Source: Amoebophrya sp. AT5.2
Taxonomy: Eukaryota > Sar > Dinophyceae > Syndiniales > Amoebophryaceae
DNA: 23,658 nt
Assembly: GCA_005223375.1 (NCBI GenBank)
Contig: RXOD01004346.1
Span: 1 to 23,658, forward strand
Direction of reading: 5' to 3'
Shown here: positions 9,961 to 19,278 of the stretch, one piece after another
Layout: each line of letters opens with the position of its first letter
How positions within the stretch are numbered: position 1 is the first letter of the stretch
The notes under the pieces: generated by a model
Database searches by the model: none
Seen by the model: only the letters and a program-made list of their open reading frames with translations
Told to the model about the DNA's origin: nothing
Program-made: the position numbers and the translations under genes

Positions 9961-10759
9961 GGTGATGTTAGCTGCGATACTGAACAAAAGAAAGCCGCCC
10001 TCGGCGGGAAAAAACTTCTTCTTCGTCAGTCATTCACTTTCCGGCTTTTGCGAGGTGTGACGTCAGTGCAATCAGAAATGCGCATGGATCAGTGCTTGTG
10101 CTGGCTGCCGCTGCAGTCGGCTGCTGTGTCTCGAGGCCCGACGTCGACTCTCGAATCGAGGTTCGCTCGTCGGCAAAAAACTTCTGGAAACATCTGTCGA
10201 GCTACATGCGAACAGTGCGACCACAACTGCGAGGGAGCTTCTCCTGGATGTCCTGTGGTGAACTGTGGAGACGTGCTAAAGGCTCAATGGCCTGCATACG
10301 GCGGTAGCTCATCGCTGAATAGCGGGCTCTGCGCGTGGCTTTGTACTTTGTGATGGTGGCTGGCGTGGGAAGCCTTAGCGACTGTAGGGCTCTCGCGGTC
10401 GTGGACCTTAAGAACCAAGCCTGCTCAAGGGCGCGTGGGCCTGTGAAGAGCTGGCGAGGGCCCCTTCCGAGGAAGGGTTTATCATACAAGAACTGAAGCC
10501 AAGAAGCACAGCGAGTCTTATCGGAAACGACAACCGTAGTGGCGTCACCTGGCAACGGCCAGATGAACCACACCGGGAGTACCCGTCGTCCCTGCCAAGG
10601 GTCAAGAAACGTTCGACAACCCTTCTCGCGGAGAAAGAACTCAGCTCGAAGAGTAGCCGAACCGAATCCGGGTAAAAGACTCAGTACGAGGCGACAGAAC
10701 TAGCCCTTGTAATGTAGAAAGAGTTACGGAACCACAAGTGGACGCACGACGATCCCCTT
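9961..10759. other. Element 5' non-coding region
   Basis: This 0.8-kb stretch lies upstream of the accessory gene and inside the right 23-bp repeat. It should contain the element promoter and RNA start. ORFs on both strands here (for example minus 10573-10202) lack any domain. I found no long repeat shared with the left end. Confidence 0.45.
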
Positions 10760-10782
10760 TGCTCTGTGATATTTATCCTAAG
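10760..10782. repeat. Right copy of 23-bp direct repeat, half-site junction
   Basis: It is identical to positions 1-23, including the TGATATTT arm (10767-10774) and the ATCCTAAG spacer (10775-10782). After the spacer the sequence becomes GTACTTAT instead of the inverted AAATATCA arm. One arm therefore matches the left copy and the other does not, as expected where a recombinase joined an element half-site to a chromosomal half-site. The stop codon of the neighbouring host gene starts 41 bp further right. Confidence 0.68.
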
Positions 10783-10823
10783 GTACTTATACCAGTTGGC
10801 CACTTACCATCGCTGGTCCCTTC

Positions 10824-13681
10824 CTAGCCGAACAGCGTCCGCTTCAAGAAGATCGGAAGCAGCCCGGACTTCGGGAGCCGGGTGAGTTTGCGTCCGTGGA
10901 ACTCCCCCTGGCCATTGTCGGTAAGACACTCGTCCGGGGCGTTCGGGAGCGGCTCCTCGTGCCACGCGCGGATGCGCTCGGGGCGATGCTCCGCGTGGAG
11001 GAACTCGTGAGCGAACAAGAGCGGCAGCGTGACCTCCTCCCCCTTCCAGGCCAGCGGGTTTTCAACGGGCAGGTTCGGAATCGGCGGCGTCAGCGTGAGG
11101 CCGGAGTCGGACGCGCCCTCCGCGGCGGACTCGCGCAGGCAGCGGCTGTCCTGCCACGACTCGGGCCTGCCTTCATCCACGCGGTCGCTTAGAGGCTATG
11201 AGCAAACTCATCCGGTGCAGCGTCTCTAGCAAAATCACCCCCAACCACTCAGATGTCTCCTCTGGTGCCTCCGATAGATTGATAACAAACAGGGACCCGG
11301 TGCAAGTGGCCAGCGATTGCAACACTAGTATCTACGAATGCTTGCTACGAGGCACGCCGTCGGACCCTATGCATCAAGCCGATGGCGAGTAATCCGGCCC
11401 CCATCGAGCAATAGCCGGACAAAGTTCTACCGTCTGTGGGGATTCCCATTCCCTTGATCGAGCGCTTGCACCAAGGTGCGTTGCTCCTCCATCAATCAAA
11501 GGGAGGCGCGGAGCCGGACTTCACTATCACTTCATCTAACAGATGGTGCTGCCAAAGATGAATTGCGTCAAGGTCTAAGTCGCCGTAGCCCTTCAGTGCG
11601 ATGAACTTCGTGATGCCCAGGTCGCCGTAGAAGTCCGCGAACACCGACGCCAAGTACCCGCCGGCCGGGAACAGCTTCCTCATGTCGTCGTCGTTCCGCT
11701 CGCGGTCCTGCAACTCCTCGAAGCGGAAGCCGTTGGGCGCGGGCCTGGGCACGGCCAGCTTCGCGAAGGTCGTGCGGATCGCGTCGTCCATGTCCTGCTG
11801 CCGTCCGGGCGGGAACAGCCCGGCCGGATCCGCGTCCGTGACCGGGGGAATGGGTTTTTTGAAGAACAAAGCCTTCCAGTTTTGGTACCACTGCTCCGCG
11901 CCCACGTGGTCTTCGTTGATGAAGAACCAGAACATGTTGCAAAAGGTGTTCGGGAACCCGTACTGGTACCCGCCAAACTCGTCGAGCTTGTGCGCGTCCT
12001 GCGGCGAGAGCATCCGACTCACGGCGGGACAGAAAGAGTCGTGCAAGTACTTCCGCGTCGCGGGCGTGCGGAGGATGGAACTGAAGGTGGCGGCCATGTA
12101 GCACTCGTTGTTGCCGCCGCTGAAAAGGTAGAGCGACGCCGGGGCGGGGTCGTCCACCTCGGCCGCGTTGATGGGCGTCCTCCCCGGGTGGAGAATGTCG
12201 GACAGCAGCAACGGAATCGGGGGTCTGGTCGAGTACGAGTACTGGTACTGCGCTGCCGGCCCCTTCGCGGGGGGAGGTCGTTTCTTCTCCACGCCCGGTA
12301 GCTTCAAGCCTTTGCTCCCGCCTTCCCTCGGCGAGCCGGTGGGCGACGCAGACGCTCCTGCTCCTGCTGCGACGGGGGTTTTATTACCCTTTCCCGGACG
12401 CGCATGCGCGGCGCCAGCGGCGGCGCCAGCGACACCTTTTCCGCCCTTGGGCGCTGCTGATCCATTTACCACCTCGCCCCCCTTAGGCGTTGGAACAACA
12501 CCTCTCTTCGCCACTGCGTTAGCGCCCTTTCCGAGGCCCCCTACCGCGGGCGCAGCAATCAGGCGGCTGCCTTTACTGCCAGCACTGTTCGGTCCCGGGC
12601 CGCCGCCTGGCAACCCGAACCCCTGCCCTGGTGGCCTGCCCCCGAGTGGCCCACCCCCACGTTCCGGTCTTCCGTCCGTGCAGTTTCTCCGCATCTCCAA
12701 CGCCAGGCCAATTCCTAGCCCAACCGAAGTCGCTCCGAACAGAGCCGTCGCGGTCAACAATACCATGCCGATAGGGGTCTTGATTATTTTCTTCGCCGGG
12801 ATGGTGGACGACGACGTGTTACGACGCTTCAAACACGTCTTACCATTCGTACCGCCAGACTCCGGGCTCGACGACCGTGAAAACATGTCATCGTTGCTAT
12901 CCTCGTCGACGCGACGCTCTGCTCCGCGATCATACTTCTTCCGGCGAGGAAACTTGCGGCCAGCGCCTTCGTTGGAAAAACCTGTCTTGCCGTCGGTCCT
13001 CTCGACGAAAACCAAGGACTCGTCACGCGTGCGTTGCCGCGGCCGGTCCCCCCGCCTCGCTGTGAAGTGCCCACTTCCATCGTAAGAAGTTCTTGATCTT
13101 GAACTCTTTTTGCTACGAACCCCATCCGCCGCCCTCCCTGTCGTGCTCCCCCGGGCCCGAAGCTCCTGCCGTCCCATATCACGCGTCTCGTCTTCGGCCG
13201 GCTTTTTCATTGTTTCGTTGTCGCGGTTTTTGCCGTAGCTTTTTGTCGCAATTCTTTCCGCGGTTCGGTAGTCGCTTCCCGCGGTTCGGTAGCGGCCCAA
13301 ATCTATCGCATCCGCATGAGCACGCTCTTTTGGCTGGCGGACGGGAACCGATACCTCGTCGTCCTCGTGGTCCCGCGGCGGTGGCGGTCGTTCGATTCTT
13401 TTTCGATGTCGATTCGACGCTGAGGAGTTATTTTTCTCCTTCGATTCGGACTGCTTCGGTTCTGGAAGCTGCAAACCGCGGTCACGAGCTCGTCCTCCGG
13501 ATTCGGCTTTTCCGGAGGAAACGCCACCACCTGAAGCAACCGACCCTGGGGCGGGCGGCTTTGTCCCAGGTCGGGGAAGCAGAGGTTCGTGCTGGTCATC
13601 GACTGCTTCCGCGCTGCCGCTGCACTGCCGGCGAGCGATGCCCCCAGCCACGCTGCTGCGGCGGTGCGACGGAGTTGGCAT
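10824..13681 (-). CDS. Membrane-anchored low-complexity protein with a USP-like Cys box
   Basis: The main ORF starts at ATG 13681. Residues 1-300 are rich in Arg, Ser, Glu and Asp and look disordered. One hydrophobic segment near residues 303-327 (GMVLLTATALFG onward) follows a basic KKIIK stretch, so it resembles a signal anchor. A Gly/Pro/Ala-rich linker leads to a folded C-terminal domain. This holds LFSGGNNECYMAATF around Cys527, reminiscent of the ubiquitin-specific peptidase Cys box (GNTCYMN). The ORF ends at 11492, but a phase-0 intron (11196-11530) would add a GC-rich exon 11195-10824 of 123 residues with AHEFLHAEH, giving about 840 residues. I could not find the usual USP His box, so the peptidase idea is weak. 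The retroelement boundary lies 41 bp beyond the stop. Confidence 0.6.
11196..11530 (-). other. Putative intron of the USP-like gene (335 nt)
   Basis: Donor GAA/GTGATAG and acceptor TTGCTCATAG/CCT are both in phase 0. The segment is visibly less GC-rich than the coding blocks on either side. The acceptor lacks a strong pyrimidine tract, so the junctions are provisional. Alternatively the gene stops at 11492 and 11195-10824 belongs to something else. Confidence 0.45.
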
Positions 13682-14218
13682 CGCAGCGCTTTTCTTCCGA
13701 ACGTTAACTTTCTAGAAGACTAACAATCGCAATCCAATGGACGGCCGCACAGAGCTACATTGAGCGCGCCTCCCTTATGCAACGAGAGCGAGAGTATTTA
13801 ATCTAATTACTCATTCGGCAGAAACAGACTTTGCCGCACGGCTTGCACATCTCGAAATTGCAAATAGGCTTTGCGTACTGTATCGCTGCAGATTCCATTG
13901 TTGTTTTCCATTTTCACAATGATTTTGTAGGCCAATATTGACAGCACGGTTTGAAACAACGGAATCGCACGAAGAACAAACCTGGCGTAGGCATAATTGC
14001 AACGAGGAATCTTGATTGCACAAGCAAAGATCCGGACTCGCGCAAGATACGGTTCCGGCGCGATCCCAGGTCCCGAGGCCGGAGCCGAAGACGCTGTCGA
14101 ACACTGTTCACAACCTTGCAACAAAAATTCAACCCATGGCAATGAAGTTCAGACTTGCGACTTCAGTTCGTTCTCGAATCTATCAGCGACGCGAAGCGCT
14201 TGAATACTTCTTATTTCA
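13682..14218. other. Intergenic region between USP-like gene and NAT10
   Basis: This should hold the NAT10 3' end and the USP-like promoter. Overlapping minus ORFs at 14142-13807 in several frames show no domain, so I do not call a gene. Confidence 0.5.
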
Positions 14219-17200
14219 TCACCTGCGGGCGCCTTTCTTTTTCTTCATGCCCTTTTCGAAGAATACGTCCGCTCGGTCTTCCGCCACCCGTTTTTTCACC
14301 GAAACTTTCTGCCCGAACTGCAGCAGCGTCTCTTCCCCCGCTTTTCTTAGCGACGCGTCCTTTCCGCCCGCCGCGGCTTCCTCAATCACAACCTTTGCGG
14401 CCCCCTCCGCAGTCGCCCCACTCCCGCCAGATGTTGAGCAGCTCAGTGCTGATTTATTCACCGTGCTCAGGGCGCCTCCGCTCTCTGCCTTGACCTCGTT
14501 CGCGAGCGCGGGCTCGATCCCGTCGGACCACAGTTTTATCATGGTCTTCGAGAACAGGGCGTGCGTCTGCGACAGCGGTAGGTTCAGCTCCTTCGCGATT
14601 TGCTCGAAGGTCTTCAGCTGCGAGCCGGCGGCGAGCAAAATGGCCATCTGGGCGGCGGAAAGCTGCAGAGTTGAGGAAGGGGAAGGCGTTGCTCCGCTGG
14701 CAGAAGAAGTCGTGCCGCTGGGCAGGAACGCGCCCTCGAAGTAAAGACTGCTCACGACCGGAATCAAGTCCGCGATGAGCGCCACCTCGGCCCGTTTGTT
14801 TGCGAACAGCTCGATGCGATGGATGTCGTGCCGCGAAATTTGCGCCAGCAGCTGGCTCAGCAAGCTCCTAATCCTATCCGAATCCACCCCCGGCGCAGTA
14901 TTTGCTGACGAGGGCGCCTTCGAGGTAGCCCTCGAGCCCGCACCAACGGCGGTCGGCTGCCCCACGATGCTGAGCGCGAGACTGACGGGTAGTTTCTGCC
15001 ACGTCTGGGTCTTCGCGAGCCGCAGAAAGCGGCTGCGAAAGTCGGCGTGGAACTCGGTGAGCCAGGACTGGCTCGACCCGCCCTGGCCCTGCGACATCTT
15101 CCGCACCAAGATGCCGCTGTGCTCCCCCGTCACGTCGTTCGCGGTCTGTCGCAAGTACACGGGAAGGAAGTTTTGCCTGCTCCAGAACTGGTACAGGGAC
15201 AGCGTCACGCCGAACGAGGTCCCGAGCCAGTCGAGCGAGAAGCACGGCTTCGTGTCCTGGACCGAGGACAGGAGCGCGGGGATGTCGTCGCGGACCGTAA
15301 GAGCCACCTTCTGACCCGTCGGCTGGTCCCCGCCGTCGGCTCCTGCTTTCTGACGCGCCGTGGAAGTACACGCAGCGTCGACGGCGTACCCTCCGGCGGG
15401 AACCATCTTCAACTCCACCCACTCGATGAACTGGCGCACAGCCTCGTGACCGTAGCCCTGGCGCATCATCTCCGGGTGCGTGGCGATGCGAACGATGCGA
15501 GCGCCGTTCAGCGAACCAAAGTTGGCGTCCGCGAACTGCTGGCTCACGGTCCACGAAATCAAATCGCCCGCCGGTCGCACGCCACGCGCCAACGACTGTG
15601 CCACGTGCTCCTTGTTCAAAGCACCCTCGGAAGCAACGTGCATCGCGACGAGAATCTCAGGGAGCTCGTCATCGTCGGAGGCGGAATCCTGGAGTGGAGT
15701 GGCGTGTTTTTCGTTTGTCTTTGTGGACGCGCTGAAGTTCTTTTCAAATTCAATTTAAAACTCATTGATTCTAAGTACCAGCTAGAAACTAGTATGCAGG
15801 CATCTTCAAAACCAGATCTGCGAAATACCTCGCCTTCTCCGTTTTCCTCCGTCGGTGCCAGCAGCACGAACAGGTGGTGGCCCGGTGCGTCGCTGAGTAG
15901 GATGAGGTCGTTCGGCGAGTTTTTGTAGTGCGAGGTGACGAACAGCCCCATCAACTTCTTCAGGAACTTCTCGCTCGCCGAGTGGTAGCTGAACAACGCG
16001 GTGCGGTCCACCATGAAGAGCTCGCACTGTGACGGCAACGGACACGTCAGCGTCTTTTTCCTGCTCCCCTTATCGAGTTCCAGGCTTTCGCTCGCGTCTA
16101 GGCAGCACAAGTCGTTCAACCACGCTTCCACGCTGTCCCCCTCGCAGTACCGGATCGGTTCTTTCAGCAGAATTTCCGCCGACAGCTTCTTCTCCTTTTT
16201 CAAGTCCGCGAGCAGCTTCAGCGACAAAGACCTGCCCGTGCCCTCGTAGCCGTTCACCGTGGAAGAAAGCAGGGTCAGGTACGGCCCGAGCATCTGCTTG
16301 ATCACCGGGAGCGGGATTGCCGCGGCCTCGTCGACAATCAGCATCTCCGCCTGGTTCAGCGCGCCGGAAGAGACCTGCTCGGGCAGCAGGTACTGCACGG
16401 TCTGCCGGTGGTTCTTGAACACGTTTATGCGCACGATGTTCCCCCGCCTCGAGGCGCCCTGCTTGGTGTTGTGCCCGTCGGCGTTTTCCTGGCCCTTCTT
16501 CACGAGGTTCTGTTCGGCGCCGCTCGTGTTTAGCGCCACGAGCACGTCGTAGTGCTCGTGCTCCTTGTAGCCGATGGCGTCGAAGCCCTGGAGGAGGAAT
16601 TCGAACACGGTCCCCAGGTTTTCCGGCGACGGCGCGCTCACAAAAATGTTGCTGTACCCGTACGCAATCGCGGCGGCGAGCGCGAGACCGAGGGAGGCAC
16701 TCTTTCCGCGACCGCGCCCGGCGGTCAACGAGACGGTCTGGGTCAGCGTCTTCTCGGAAATCACGTCAACGAACTGCATCAGCGCCTGGGCCTGGTCGAG
16801 CGTCTTGGCGAGATTCAGCAGAGAACCGAGAGGCTCCGCGTCCTTCAGGTCCAGCTTCAGCTGGGAAAGCTCGGCCTGTCGCGCAGAAGTGATCTCGGTG
16901 ATCTCGAGGGACCCGTGGACGGTCTTCTTCGACGATGCGGGCGACTGCGTGGCGTCGGCGGCATTGGTGAGGGCGGCGGCGGTGCCTGTAGTACCATTAA
17001 ATAAAAATACCCTTGCGGCGGTTACTTGTGGCTACTGGTTCGTGCCAGTAAAAAATACCTACCTCGTTCGAACGCGGACTGTATCTCTGCGCCTAAAAGA
17101 AACATCAGACATCATCAGGAAGCAGCTTCCCAAAATTTCTGCAACGAAGATTTCGGTACCGAACTCCCCCGCAAACGCCTTGTTTTTTGCGATCGGCAGC

Positions 17201-17961
17201 AGGTTCATTTCGTCGTCCAGCACCAGGCACGTGTCCGCTTTTATCAAAGACAGCAGGAACCTTTCGTTCCACCGTGGCTCGAACCCCTCTTCCTTCGAGA
17301 ACTTCCCGTGGATGTCCATCGTCGTGTTGTACAACTGCCTCAGACTGCTCATTGACTTCAGCAGCAGCACTACCATCCCGCCGCCAGCCACCGTTTCCAC
17401 CGTGCGACAGAGAATATTTGGCGTGAGGGCCTCAAAATCCTGGAGGACCAGCATCTGGTGGGTCTTACCGAGAACCTGGGGTTTGGTGTGGTCGTTTCGA
17501 TGTTTTTTCAAATTTTCGATGTTTGTTTTATCTTTCCCGAGAAGGTACTGCAATTTTACTGAAGTTTAAGTAAGTACCTGCTCAGTGTCTTTGTAGTAGC
17601 AGTATCGGATGTCCGTCGCGCTGGTGAACAGCTCGAATGGGTCTTCCACGTTTGCGTCGTACTCCCCCCGCGCGATTTTTTTCTTCAGCTCCCGCGCTCG
17701 CGACTTCTTGTGCGATGAGAATCCCAGCTCCTTCTTGTAGCACCAGAGAATTTGCTGGCTCTGCTTTCTCGTCGACAGCTTCGACAGCATGAAGTACAGA
17801 TTCACGATCTGTTCGCGACCGCGATCCCCGAGGATAACGAAGAAGGAGCGCTCATTGTTCGCCACACAATGCTCGAGCAGCCCACGCACCCGGTTGTCGA
17901 CCTTCTTCTTCGTCGAAGAGCCGCTGGACCCCGAAGAGTGAGTTGGAGGAGGTGCGCTCAT
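14219..17961 (-). CDS. NAT10: RNA cytidine acetyltransferase (NAT10/Kre33 family), complete, five exons
   Basis: Exons are 17961-17578, 17475-17160, 17092-17063, 16985-15829 and 15688-14219, giving about 1,118 residues; human NAT10 is 1,025. The family forms N4-acetylcytidine in 18S rRNA and in tRNA (with a THUMPD1/Tan1 adaptor), using ATP and acetyl-CoA in the nucleolus. The N-terminus has WCYKKELGFSSHKK and DPFELF, followed by VLQDFEALTPN. The ATPase/helicase has Walker A GRGRGKSA (about 331) and Walker B VDEAAAIP (about 457). The GNAT domain has the acetyl-CoA loop RQGYGHEA (about 700), then PVYLRQTANDVTGEHS. The C-terminus is a Lys-rich tail (MKKKKGARR) suited to nucleolar targeting. All key motifs are intact and splice frames agree throughout. 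Identification is from strong family conservation. Confidence 0.96.
15689..15828 (-). other. NAT10 intron 4 (140 nt)
   Basis: Donor GAG/GTATTTCG and acceptor CCACTCCAG/GAT, in phase 0. The join restores the acidic loop followed by LPEILVAMHV, which is conserved in the family. Confidence 0.88.
16986..17062 (-). other. NAT10 intron 3 (77 nt)
   Basis: Donor GAG/GTAGGTATT and acceptor GGTACTACAG/GC, in phase 1. It joins the microexon to the linker before the ATPase domain. Confidence 0.75.
17063..17092 (-). other. NAT10 microexon (30 nt)
   Basis: The exon encodes about ten residues (AEIQSAFER plus split glycines). It has phase-1 junctions on both sides, so skipping it would keep the reading frame. 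It is flanked by a pyrimidine-rich acceptor and a strong GTAGGT donor. Confidence 0.72.
17093..17159 (-). other. NAT10 intron 2 (67 nt)
   Basis: Donor TTCG/GTACCG and acceptor TGTTTCTTTTAG/GC, in phase 1. It leads into the 30-nt microexon. Confidence 0.75.
17476..17577 (-). other. NAT10 intron 1 (102 nt)
   Basis: Donor CAG/GTACTTAC and acceptor AAACCCCAG/GTT, in phase 0. The join restores the conserved KDT..VLGKT region of the family without insertion. Confidence 0.88.
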
Positions 17962-18595
17962 TTTCAATCGACAGAAAGAGGAACTAGGGAGCGGTGAATA
18001 ATAATAACTTGCGTACACTAGTAACAGTGTGGGTAAATTTTACGTAGTTCGTTGGCACCAGATGCGTGCCGCGCGCGCGTAGGGCTAAAGCTCACTGATG
18101 CAGGTACAGATACAGGGTAGTCAACTACTCGTGCCACATTTGGTGCTCACAAGGAAGTGCAGCTGTTTGAGTTTGGTTGAAGAATGAAAAATGCAATTAC
18201 CTCGAGAGCCGGGTCATGGGGTTAGAGTGAGCAACTGCAACACGCATAAAAATTCAGGGTAAGATACTAGTAGAGGGTAGGCGGGTCTGATCCTGGATTT
18301 CGTGCACGACGATCACGACGGGATCGAAGATCTAGTGCCAGCATGGGGCAAAAAAAAAATTGTGGAGCTGATTTGCATCGCAAGCACGGACACTGGAAGC
18401 CACAGATCATTCAATCATATGATCGCTTTCGCGTGCGCCACAGAGTGGCACCGCCACGGGCCGCACGTTTTTCAGACGTAAGAAGCAGACTTTGACTTGT
18501 TAACCAGCAGAAGGATCGTATGCACGCACGACAACAGACTGCTTTTCCTTGGGCGGATACCGAAGTCGAATTGCAGGCTGGCTATGCCTCAGGCT

Positions 18596-18611
18596 GCCTG
18601 CTGAAGCAGGC
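18596..18611. other. Short perfect hairpin in spacer
   Basis: GCCTGC, loop TGAA, then GCAGGC makes a 6-bp GC-rich stem. It stands alone with no U-tract, so its role is unknown. Confidence 0.35.
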
Positions 18612-18949
18612 GGTCAGACTTTGTTCCTTAATTTGCTCTTTGCAAACTCTAGCTCAAGCTCGAGTGTACATTTAACCGCATACAGGCAGCATCATATCTT
18701 CGTCGCGGAGCGTCAAGTCATAATGTAGAAACGGTAGCACACACCAGGAGCAGCACTGTGAAATAACTGCCACCTTAGTAGCAGGAGATTTCTCATTAGC
18801 GTGCATTTCTGAGTTCATTCTGCGATCAGCTAGCTTGCTTTGTTCAGAGAGGTCGTAATTGTCGTACTTACAGTCGTACCAAGCTCATAAATTTTTTCAT
18901 TCGAGTTCTTACGTATCAATCTGGCGGCATTTTTACGCGGGGATCGTAC

Positions 18950-19071
18950 ATAAACTTTGTTGGGACCACGAGGGACGACGAGGACCGCTTGGAGTTGCGT
19001 ACATGATCGTTGTACGTGTACCTTGTATCTTTTCGTTTTGGGTACAGCGTCTAAGTAGCTATAAACTTTGT
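18950..19071. repeat. 11-bp direct repeat pair in GTAC-rich spacer
   Basis: ATAAACTTTGT occurs at 18950-18960 and 19061-19071, each next to a GTAC tetramer. The surrounding 380 bp hold about ten GTAC tetramers. This could be regulatory or a decayed repeat. Confidence 0.35.
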
Positions 19072-19278
19072 ACGGACTCTAGTTACATCTTCTTCGTACA
19101 TTGGCATTCTCGGGGCGTTTGGTACATCACCTGGTTACCTTATCGTGAGCTGTTGGTTCGCTTGTGCGCAAGCACCTGCACCGCCATCCAACTAAATTTG
19201 GGGCACATCACTGGAAGAACTGAATTCGCGTACAAGCACTTAAATGAAATCCTCTCAGCTTCCGTTCGCACTTCCCGC

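Larger units (their letters stand above)
1..10782 (-). mobile_element. Tyrosine-recombinase retroelement (DIRS/Ngaro-type), about 10.8 kb
   Basis: The segment carries, in minus-strand order, an accessory gene, a Gag-like gene and a Pol gene with reverse transcriptase, RNase H and tyrosine recombinase domains. That domain set is diagnostic of DIRS-order retroelements, which integrate by strand exchange instead of using a DDE integrase. I found no long terminal repeats, aspartic protease, DDE integrase or DNA methyltransferase domain; lacking the methyltransferase resembles Ngaro/VIPER more than DIRS-1 or PAT. The limits are set by an exact 23-bp direct repeat at 1-23 and 10760-10782. Because the window starts on the left copy, the true left boundary could lie further out. 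All ORFs are long and intact, so the copy looks recent and potentially functional. The domain identity is strong; the exact ends and subfamily are inferred. Confidence 0.82.
17962..19278. other. 1.3-kb non-coding spacer between NAT10 and the EF-hand gene
   Basis: It should hold the NAT10 promoter and leader and the EF-hand gene 3' end. It contains an A10 run at 18350-18359, a small perfect hairpin at 18596-18611, and a stretch at 18860-19240 crowded with GTAC tetramers and carrying an 11-bp direct repeat. I found no tRNA, snRNA or spliced-leader sequence. The plus-strand ORF 18859-19818 runs antisense over the EF-hand exon and has no domain. Confidence 0.5.

Noticed and set aside
1..10782. 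LTR retrotransposon with an integrase
   Set aside because: There are no long terminal repeats and no DDE or aspartic protease motifs; a tyrosine recombinase occupies the integrase position.
12168..13085. A 305-codon plus-strand ORF
   Set aside because: It is antisense to the GC-rich USP-like exon and is explained by its codon bias. Plus ORFs at 15047-15928, 16574-17569 and 18859-19818 are shadows for the same reason.
13807..14142. A 111-codon minus ORF between two host genes
   Set aside because: Several frames are open at once, none with a recognisable motif or splice link, so chance is the simpler reading.
17476..17548. An in-frame open stretch of 24 codons upstream of NAT10 exon 2 with a TTGCAG acceptor
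   Set aside because: Using it would need an intron of only 30 nt and would insert residues into a segment that aligns without gaps in the family; the CCCCAG acceptor at 17476 fits better.
18350..18359. A10 run as a retroposon tail
   Set aside because: There is no target duplication or coding remnant next to it.
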